A DNA stretch of 64,000 nucleotides. Source: Acidobacteriaceae bacterium. GTDB lineage: Bacteria; Acidobacteriota; Terriglobia; Terriglobales; Acidobacteriaceae. Below, piece by piece: positions 58,644 to 64,000 of the stretch (positions are counted from its first letter, which is position 1; every line of letters starts with the position of its first letter). The notes under the pieces are model-generated. The model was not told the origin of the DNA and did no database searches. It worked only from the letters and a program-made list of their open reading frames with translations. Both the position numbers and the translations under genes were made by a program. The stretch spans positions 131,255-195,254 of the forward strand of contig PMHV01000052.1 of NCBI GenBank assembly GCA_003156805.1, given 5' to 3'.

Positions 58644-58678
58644 GCCCACCCGTGAAACTGCCACGGGTGGGGCATCCT
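58644..58678 (+). repeat. Hairpin repeat family 2, copy 2
   Basis: GCCCACCCGTG AAACTGC CACGGGTGGGGC followed by ATCCTGC. Stem CCGTG / CACGG. Confidence 0.82.
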
Positions 58679-58725
58679 GCGCCGTGTTAGAGTACGGCTG
58701 GGCCAGCCCCCCGGTGCTTGCGCGT

Positions 58726-59869
58726 TTACCTTGCCTCAATCTCCAGCCGCTCAACCTTCGGATTGAGCTTTGGACTTTGCGGGTCTAACTGGCCCGCTTC
58801 TGTAAACCACAGGTTTCCGTCCGGGCCGGTGGTGATCGCGATTGGGTGACCGCCAGGAGAATTCGGTATGGGAATCTCGGAGATGCTGCCGTCGGGCGCG
58901 ATTCTTCCAATTCTGTTCGCACATGGTTCCGTGAACCAGACAGCGCCATCGGGGCCGCCCGCAATCCCCTGAGGACAGGTGTTGCTGCTCAGGCCGAACT
59001 CCCTGATGACGCCAGCGGTGGTGATGGTGCCGATCTTGTTGGCCTGGACTTCGGTAAACCACAAAGCGCCATCGGGGCCGACGGCGATCGAGCCAATGCC
59101 TGCCGTGGATGTTGGAACCGGAAACTCCTGAATGGTTCCTTTCGCGCCCCCGCAGCAGTCGCTCCATGTGGACTCCGGCGTTGCAATCCGTCCTATCTTC
59201 GCGTAGCCATCGACGAACCACATGGCGTTGTCGGGGCCTCGAACGATGCCCATCGGCTCACCGCCGTTGGGTACCTTGTATTCCTTGTCGGGGTAGGCCC
59301 AAATCTTCAGACTGCGCGTCTCGCTGATCCAGATGTTGCCGTCTGGGCCGGCCGCCATTCCACCGATTGCTTCTCCGCCGAGGGCTACGGAGGCTAGCAT
59401 GAAGGGGTTTGCAGGCCCCACCGTAGCCCCGTCGATCTTCATATTGGCCATTCTGTCGGCACCCCAGAGCGAGATGAACAGGACCGTATCCCCATAGCCC
59501 TGCTGGATGTCCTTGGCGAAGGCGACCAAGTCGGGAGCTTTGCCGGGATAGACATTTGAAACGGGGAATTCAGTGAATCCCCCGTTCATGGCGATACGTC
59601 CGACGTTGCCGTTTTTTTCCGCGAACCAGACCGCTTTGTCAGGGCCAGCGGTTATTCCACCTATCGCTCCGAACCAATCCTGCGAGGCAGCCGCGGGCCA
59701 AGAGGTAAACCGGTATTTATCGTTCCAGTGGGTACCGCCAACCATGAACTCCGGGTCGCGCTCACGCGACAGCCCCGGCCCATCGTTCAACTGGTAGAGT
59801 TCGCCGACAGGGATGTGGGCTAGACGGCAAGCCGCATCCGGCAGCCCGACGTAATCGCAGGGGTCTTTT
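58726..59869 (-). CDS. Vgb-like (streptogramin lyase-type) propeller, probably the 3' half of a frameshifted gene
   Basis: About 380 residues. Repeated blades read ITAGPDKAVWFAEKNGNVGRI, IAVGPDGALWFTEVQANKIG, IAGGPDGAVWFTEPCANRIGRI and ITTGPDGNLWFTEAG, the pattern of virginiamycin B lyase-type propellers. Real Vgb is about 300 residues with an active-site His and Glu; here the family role is only inferred. The frame has no start with a ribosome site and no signal peptide. It is open upstream to 60219, but sense protein begins at DPCDYVGLPDAAC, exactly where the VPS62 frame loses sense (four A on the coding strand, 59866-59869). A separate gene starting at the ATG at 59745 is the alternative. 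Confidence 0.7.
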
Positions 59870-61144
59870 CCCTGGTGGAAGGCCCCAGTCACCGCGGAAT
59901 TGATTGAGCAGGAATCGATACTTCGGCTCCACGTAGGGCCCAAACAGCACGATGGAGCGCCAGGTTTCCCAGGGCTTCTGTTTGTCGGGGGTGCCTTTTT
60001 CGGTGTGATCGTTGAGCTGGTCGCCGGTGGGCAGCGTTTTATAGTTATGAGTGCCCTCGGTGGCCCAGATGCCGTGGGAGCCGGCCGCGGAATACTCGAT
60101 AGGATGAGTGCCCTGCCACTTGAGGTCGCCCCAGTCAGGTGCAAAGTAAGTGGAGGCCATACCGGGTTCTTCGTTTCCGTGCGCGCCAACGTGCACCGCG
60201 ATTGGCTTTCCATCGGCAAACTGAATGGTGGTCATCTCCCAGTCGCCCACATGATCGTCCACCATGTAGCGGGTACCGATGCAGTGGTCGAGTGGTGCCA
60301 GTCCGGGGCAGGATGACTTGCCTTCGTTCCATGGATAGAACGTGGTGTACTGCGCGGTAAAAGTCGTGGCGCTCTTGATGTCGTAGGCGTCCACGTAAAC
60401 GGGCACGGGCCGGTTCGACGCCGGAGTGCGGCCGCCGAAGAAAGGCTGCTTGTCGTAGGGCCCGTTCATGGGGACGTTGGTGGTGAAACGGCAGCGCGCA
60501 TCCCGATAGTGCTCCGAGTCGGCCCCCATGTGCTCGTCCGGCATATCGGCGGCGGTGATCTGCCAGACCGTCTTCAATCCGAATGTGTGTCCGTCGCACT
60601 CCAGATGGACGTGAGCGAAAAACTCGTCTATTGAGGATGGCAGGTACTCCTCATCCGGATGCAGGTAAATCAGCGGCGCGTATGTCTTGATGACATCAAG
60701 GCTCACCATGGGCGCGGGAAGAATGTGCAGCGCGAAGGTGGCCCTCGCGTTCGAGTTTGGAACGGTGAAATCGACGCGGCCATCGGTTCCAAACGGGTCG
60801 CGGAGCGAGAAGGACGGCCGCGCGACGCGGGCGTAGCCCGTCCAATCGACAAGTACGGTGACATGGTCATGCGCGCCGTCCAGAGTGCATGAAACCATGG
60901 TGGGCGCGGAACAGCGGACATCTACCTTGGTCAGTGCCGAGGTCGCGCCCGACAGCCGCACCACCACCTCCCCAAAGGTGGCTTGAAAGCCGTTTGGATC
61001 CGATCGCACGCTCTGGCCGTCGCCCGAAACCCGTTCAAGGCGCATTGCGTCCGAGGGGGCGCACACCGATTGCAGTGGAAATGCTGCGCAGAGAACAGGG
61101 ATCAGTAGACGCGAGGAATGGAATCTCGACGCGAGTCGCGGCAT
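59762..61144 (-). CDS. Secreted VPS62-domain protein, probably cut short by a frameshift
   Basis: 460 residues from the ATG at 61144 with GGAGG upstream and a signal peptide (MPRLASRFHSSRLLIPVLCA, then AFPLQSVCA). A beta-sandwich of about 110 residues follows, then a VPS62-like domain: YAPLIYLHPDEEYLPSSIDEFF, DDHVGDWEMTTIQF, VHVGAHGNEEPGM and HPIEYSAAGSHGIWATEGTH, found in fungal Vps62 and many bacterial exoproteins. The last ~35 codons (PLRLRRAAGC onward) look like out-of-frame reading: a one-base shift at 59866-59869 would join KDPCDYVGLPDAAC of the Vgb-like frame and make a single protein of about 810 residues. Its function is unknown. Confidence 0.75.
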   Translation of the reverse strand: MPRLASRFHSSRLLIPVLCAAFPLQSVCAPSDAMRLERVSGDGQSVRSDPNGFQATFGEVVVRLSGATSALTKVDVRCSAPTMVSCTLDGAHDHVTVLVDWTGYARVARPSFSLRDPFGTDGRVDFTVPNSNARATFALHILPAPMVSLDVIKTYAPLIYLHPDEEYLPSSIDEFFAHVHLECDGHTFGLKTVWQITAADMPDEHMGADSEHYRDARCRFTTNVPMNGPYDKQPFFGGRTPASNRPVPVYVDAYDIKSATTFTAQYTTFYPWNEGKSSCPGLAPLDHCIGTRYMVDDHVGDWEMTTIQFADGKPIAVHVGAHGNEEPGMASTYFAPDWGDLKWQGTHPIEYSAAGSHGIWATEGTHNYKTLPTGDQLNDHTEKGTPDKQKPWETWRSIVLFGPYVEPKYRFLLNQFRGDWGLPPGKRPLRLRRAAGCGLPSSPHPCRRTLPVERWAGAVA

Positions 61145-61264
61145 ATTGTGGCCTCCGGGTTGGGCCCAGTTTAGACCACGGATCGCTGCTGGACAATTTA
61201 TTGTTTCACAAGGGGGCGGGTGGCCCAGACTTTTGATCTCGCTGGCATCACCAAGACAGCGGGT

Positions 61265-61299
61265 GCCCCGTCCTTCGCGTTCTTGGCGAAGGGCGGGAG
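61265..61299 (-). repeat. Hairpin repeat family 2, copy 3 (inverted)
   Basis: Read on the minus strand: CCCGCCCTTCGC CAAGAAC GCGAAGGACGGGGC and ACCC. Stem CTTCGC / GCGAAG. Same outer sequence as copies 1, 2 and 4. Confidence 0.8.
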
Positions 61300-61320
61300 T
61301 CGGAAATGCCGGCGCAAAGC
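61291..61320 (+). repeat. Left arm of 30-bp inverted repeat around the VOC gene
   Basis: GGGCGGGAGTCGGAAATGCC and GGCGCAAAGC. It is identical at 29 of 30 positions to the reverse complement of 62046-62075. Confidence 0.9.
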
Positions 61321-61370
61321 TAGTTTGATCACGTGTCGGCGACAAAATCAAATCGCACACGCAGCAACGC

Positions 61371-61410
61371 CGCCCACCCTTGCAAAAAACGCAAGGATGG
61401 GGCACCCTCG
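61371..61410 (+). repeat. Hairpin repeat family 2, copy 4
   Basis: CGCCCACCCTTGC AAAAAAC GCAAGGATGGGGC followed by ACCCTCG. Stem CCTTGC / GCAAGG. Confidence 0.82.
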
Positions 61411-61566
61411 GTGGGAGTGTTGCATGCCAAAGATCGCCAAAGGTGGGCACCCGCCGATACCTTGGTCCAATTGTTTTGCTTTTCCTCGTCAGGTTTAATC
61501 GTCAGCAGGTATGAATACGAAAGAACCAGAATCAGTGGATGAGCACTGTATTGAGAGGAGTCGTCA

Positions 61567-62013
61567 ATGAGCAGCGTACAAATCGAGCAGAAGAGCTATG
61601 AGATGCCCCCGCGAGAGGGGATCAGCATCGCGCAGTTTCTCACCGTCGCCGACATCGAGCGATCGGCTCGCTACTACGAAAAGGTCTTCGGCGCTCGCAT
61701 TCTGAGCCTGGGTGACGGCAACGCGCCTGGGTACCTTCAGCTTGCGAATATCTGGATGATTCTGAACGTTGGGGGCGGGCCGACCCCGGATAAGCCGACG
61801 GTAACGCTCAGCGTCCCCGACCCGAATCACATCAACAGCTTTATGAATTTCCGCGTTGCGGATATTCAAGCGTGCTATGAATCATGGAAAAGTCGAGGAG
61901 CGGAGTTCATCACGGAGCCGATACCCAAGTACGGCGAGATACGCTGCTATGTCCGCGATCCTGACGGCTATATTATCGAAGTCGGACAGAGCACCGACGT
62001 CACGTACGGTTAA
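61567..62013 (+). CDS. VOC-family (glyoxalase/bleomycin-resistance fold) protein
   Basis: 148 residues from the ATG at 61567 with GAGAGGAG upstream. One vicinal-oxygen-chelate domain: AQFLTVADIERSARYYEKVFGA at the start, then LANIWMILNVGGG, and VRDPDGYIIEVGQ at the end, where the Glu is the usual metal ligand. The first metal ligand position (normally His or Gln near the start of the first repeat) is not a clear His (Gln23 may serve). Such proteins include lactoylglutathione lyases and dioxygenases; the reaction cannot be named. The gene is enclosed by 30-base inverted repeats. Confidence 0.88.
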   Translation: MSSVQIEQKSYEMPPREGISIAQFLTVADIERSARYYEKVFGARILSLGDGNAPGYLQLANIWMILNVGGGPTPDKPTVTLSVPDPNHINSFMNFRVADIQACYESWKSRGAEFITEPIPKYGEIRCYVRDPDGYIIEVGQSTDVTYG

Positions 62014-62045
62014 CGCGCGGCCCCGGACGGGATGCGGATTTAAAC

Positions 62046-62075
62046 GCTTGGCGCCGGCATTTCCGACTCCCGCCC
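62046..62075 (-). repeat. Right arm of 30-bp inverted repeat around the VOC gene
   Basis: Reverse complement matches 61291-61320 with one difference. It lies 33 bases after the VOC stop. Confidence 0.9.
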
Positions 62076-62088
62076 CTGACGGCGAGGG

Positions 62089-62130
62089 TCAAAGCCAAAG
62101 TCAAAATCAACGTCAAAATCAAAGTCAAAA
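62089..62130 (+). repeat. Hexamer array CAAAGT/CAAAAT
   Basis: Seven or so consecutive six-base units (CAAAGC CAAAGT CAAAAT CAACGT CAAAAT CAAAGT). It is followed at once by the hairpin CGGACA GGAG TGTCCG (62135-62150). Confidence 0.85.
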
Positions 62131-62344
62131 GCGACGGACAGGAGTGTCCGTCCCACACGAGCAGAATCAAAGGCAGCTTCAACGGCGTCCCGCGCCTGTT
62201 TTGGTCCTCCTCCCGTAGCCGCACTTCGTTGGTTACTTTCGGTCAAGAGCCGTGGACACATTTACCCTCTGTCCTGGCTCCCGTAATGTGAAGGCTCCAA
62301 TCCCGGTCCACTCCCTCGGCCTGGGGTCCCCTTGGAATAAATGC

Positions 62345-63370
62345 ATGGTTACGTCTGAACGCGGGTTTCAGCTCGGAATTTTGCCGGAGCGCAAGATCGA
62401 CCGGCGCGCGCTGGCGACGAGCTACGCGCTGCTGGTGCTGGCCATCATTGCGGTGATCAACATTGGACTCCTGCTGCCCGACCAGTTGCAGTTAAAGCAG
62501 TATCACGTGACGGAGTTGATCCCGCTGCCGGCGATGAAGCCGGAGCCGGCTCCGGTGAAGGTAAAGCGGCAGATCAAAGCCAAACTGCTGCCGCCGGCGG
62601 CGGTGTTTGAGCGGCCGCGGCTGATCGTGCCGCATGAACTGCGGCGACAGCCCGCGCCCGAGCCGGTGGAAGCGCCCAAGGTGGTGGTAAATCAGTTTGC
62701 CCCGCCCCAGTTGAAGCTGGTCGTGGGCGGGGCTCGGCCACAACTTGTGCATACGGGAGACTTCGCGGGAAGTTCAGCCACGCCGACGGTGAACGCTCCG
62801 GTGGAAAAAGTGCAAACCGGCGGATTCGGCGACCCCAATGGATTGAAGGGAACGGGCAAGCAGGCGGCGAAACTATACGCGGCCCCAGCGGGCGGGTTTG
62901 ACATGCCGGTGGGCGAAGGACAAGGCAACGGATCGGGCGGCGCCAAAGGAATCAAAGGAGTCGTAGCCAGCGCCGACTTCGGCAACGGAATCGCAACCGC
63001 CGGCAAGGGCGACGGCCACGGTGGCATACAAACCGGGGGTTTCGGAGCGGAGCAGGTAGTGCACGGCGGACCGAAGGTGCAGGCGGATCAGGGTCCGGCA
63101 ACCACCCCGGTGGAAATTACCTTCAAGCCCAATCCGGTGTACTCGGAGGACGCGCGCCATATGAAGCTGGAAGGCGAAGTGCTGCTGGAAGTGATGTTCG
63201 GAGCCAACGGAACGCTGCACGTGAATCGCGTGGTGCGCGGCCTGGGACACGGATTGGACGAAGCCGCGATCGCAGCCGCGAACAAGATGCGGTTCAAGCC
63301 GGCGCTGCGTAGCGGCCAGCCTATGGATTCGACCGCGGTGGTGCACGTGGTCTTTGAGATGGCGTACTAG
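62345..63370 (+). CDS. TonB-family protein (energy transducer-like)
   Basis: 341 residues from the ATG at 62345; the open frame to 62252 has no similarity. A single helix at about residues 24-45 (YALLVLAIIAVINIGLLL) anchors it in the inner membrane, followed by a Pro/Lys-rich segment (MKPEPAPVKVKRQIKAK) as in TonB and a Gly-rich spacer (residues 130-245). The last 85 residues are a TonB C-terminal domain: PVYSEDARHMKLEGEVLLEV, FGANGTLHVNRVVRGLGHGLDEAAIAAANKMRFKPAL. It may power outer-membrane receptors, or transmit force in another envelope machine. No ExbB/ExbD lies inside the window. Confidence 0.92.
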   Translation: MVTSERGFQLGILPERKIDRRALATSYALLVLAIIAVINIGLLLPDQLQLKQYHVTELIPLPAMKPEPAPVKVKRQIKAKLLPPAAVFERPRLIVPHELRRQPAPEPVEAPKVVVNQFAPPQLKLVVGGARPQLVHTGDFAGSSATPTVNAPVEKVQTGGFGDPNGLKGTGKQAAKLYAAPAGGFDMPVGEGQGNGSGGAKGIKGVVASADFGNGIATAGKGDGHGGIQTGGFGAEQVVHGGPKVQADQGPATTPVEITFKPNPVYSEDARHMKLEGEVLLEVMFGANGTLHVNRVVRGLGHGLDEAAIAAANKMRFKPALRSGQPMDSTAVVHVVFEMAY

Positions 63371-63403
63371 CGGATAGCGTACTAGCAGATGGCGTACTAG
63401 AAG
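63359..63403 (+). repeat. 15-bp tandem repeat x3 across the TonB stop codon
   Basis: Units ATGGCGTACTAGCGG, ATAGCGTACTAGCAG and ATGGCGTACTAGAAG. Each copy has the TAG in the same frame, so the gene end is tandemly repeated. Confidence 0.9.
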
Positions 63404-63548
63404 CTGGCGCGGAGCAAACTTTGGGGCATCGATCGGCTTCGCGGACATGAGCTTGCAGGGCGGATCGAAGGAACTTGTTAGGGCAAGGGTTGAGTTTTGA
63501 AAACAGGGTCGACTGACACTGTCGACTGACACTTTGGAGAAGATCGTT

Positions 63549-64000
63549 ATGCGCACTTGGAAATGGATGTTCACCGCCGGGCTGCTGGTTTCGCTGAGCG
63601 CGGTCGCGCAGCAACCGGCGCAGCCGGATGCCGCGGCAGACACGGCGGCACAATCGCCCGCCGCTCCCGCCTCGCCGTCGCAACCCGCCCCAACGGATGC
63701 CGGGCAGGCCACTTCAACCCAACTGGCGAGCATACCTACGCCTGCGGCGCTCCCTCAGCCCACGACCATGGATCAGGTGGTGGACCGCTTTATTGAGCGG
63801 GAACACGGGCTGATGACGGCGCTGTCTAGTCGCACGCCGGTGGTGGAGACTTATCTGCAGAATCTTGCCGCCGACCCGCAACTGGGCCCGGTCCCGAGCG
63901 AGGATCATTATTTCCTTGGGCGCATGGATATGGGCGAGACGGTGGACCGCAAGGACTATCTGAAAGAACAGGACAAGGGCATGGAGACGCGCCTGATGGG
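63549..64000 (+). CDS. Exported protein, start only (cut by window edge)
   Basis: 150 codons are visible from the ATG at 63549 with GGAGAAG upstream. Signal peptide MRTWKWMFTAGLLVSLSAVA, then a disordered Gln/Pro/Ala segment (residues 21-70), and a region that looks folded and helical (MDQVVDRFIEREHGLMTAL, VETYLQNLAADPQLG, DHYFLGRMDMGET). This matches a group of acidobacterial exported proteins without known function, often found near TonB-domain genes. No stop occurs before 64000. Confidence 0.8.
   Translation, partial: MRTWKWMFTAGLLVSLSAVAQQPAQPDAAADTAAQSPAAPASPSQPAPTDAGQATSTQLASIPTPAALPQPTTMDQVVDRFIEREHGLMTALSSRTPVVETYLQNLAADPQLGPVPSEDHYFLGRMDMGETVDRKDYLKEQDKGMETRLM

Larger units (their letters stand above)
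57872..58725. other. Repeat-dense gene-free region
   Basis: 854 bases, the longest stretch without a gene. It contains dispersed repeat copy C, a family-1 hairpin, two family-2 hairpins and a 14-base tandem array, all listed separately. Open frames on both strands only read through these repeats. Confidence 0.75.
61145..61566. other. Gap with family-2 hairpins and an inverted-repeat arm
   Basis: 422 bases without a gene; contains family-2 hairpins at 61265-61299 and 61371-61410 and the left 30-base inverted-repeat arm (61291-61320). Confidence 0.65.
62014..62344. other. Gap between VOC and TonB-domain genes
   Basis: 331 bases with the right inverted-repeat arm, a hexamer array and a small hairpin. 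No gene was found. Confidence 0.6.

Noticed and set aside
58208-58675. Short open frames in the repeat-dense region
   Set aside because: All of them translate hairpin repeats and tandem units; none has a ribosome site or a domain.
1-64000. tRNA or rRNA genes
   Set aside because: I looked for T-loop (GGTTCGAATCC-type) and rRNA signatures on both strands and found none convincing; a covariance search (tRNAscan-SE, Infernal) would settle it.

Overview
This window looks like chromosomal DNA of a soil-type member of the Acidobacteriota, most likely class Terriglobia (Koribacter/Sulfotelmatobacter-like). The inference rests on gene content and style: about 60% GC, secreted proteins with FG-GAP plus HYDIN-like domains, secreted beta-helix proteins, TPR proteins with a carboxypeptidase-regulatory-like N-terminus, a YVLR-type repeat exoprotein with the LGGLPASAF motif, frequent GTG/TTG starts, and many short hairpin repeats between genes. 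No rRNA, tRNA, CRISPR array, prophage or intact insertion sequence was seen. One structural RNA, the SRP RNA, is clear.

Layout. 1-7 kb: a repeat-rich exoprotein (cut by the window edge), fumarase, a GIY-YIG nuclease wrapped in hairpin repeats, a DMT exporter, FabH and a STAS-like protein. 7-11.5 kb: SRP RNA (minus strand), a TgpA-like membrane transglutaminase, an exported protein of unknown function and a small beta-barrel. 11.7-20.9 kb: a plus-strand housekeeping run, rimO, yacG-pgpA, a TIG/NHL protein, cinA, thpR, plsY-gpsA and an HD-GYP phosphodiesterase. 20.9-23.7 kb: a 3'-truncated PQQ dehydrogenase between inverted repeats, followed by a dispersed repeat. 23.7-27 kb: ftsY, a small basic protein, ribD and ribE. 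27.4-32 kb (minus strand): two duplicated FG-GAP proteins, an orphan MlaF-type ATPase and mobA. 32.2-41.8 kb: a PilZ protein, a BON/glycine-zipper protein, TPR proteins, prepilin peptidase, a PAS/degenerate-kinase protein, and small exported or DinB-like proteins. 42-48 kb: three tandem secreted beta-helix paralogues ending in a terminator, a remnant and an OmpA lipoprotein. 48-58 kb: a phosphoesterase, an orphan RHH protein, uvrC carrying an in-frame repeat insertion, a SnoaL-like protein, an SDR, a GlcNAc-kinase-like protein, an SSS symporter and an APC permease. 58-64 kb: a repeat-dense stretch, a VPS62/Vgb locus that looks frameshifted, a VOC protein between 30-bp inverted repeats, a TonB-domain protein and a partial exported protein.

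How the genes fit together. PlsY, GpsA and PgpA are all phospholipid-synthesis steps. SRP RNA and FtsY are two parts of the same targeting pathway. RibD and RibE are riboflavin steps. PilZ and HD-GYP proteins are c-di-GMP readers or degraders, and prepilin peptidase fits type IV pili or secretion. The GlcNAc-kinase-like protein diverges from an SSS symporter.

The most unusual signal is the repeat ecology. At least two families of short hairpins have stems that differ in sequence between copies but remain self-complementary. One family encloses and forms the 3' end of a GIY-YIG nuclease gene, recurs beside a deleted remnant of that gene, and has a related element inside the uvrC reading frame. 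All functional statements come from reading the sequence; no database search was possible.
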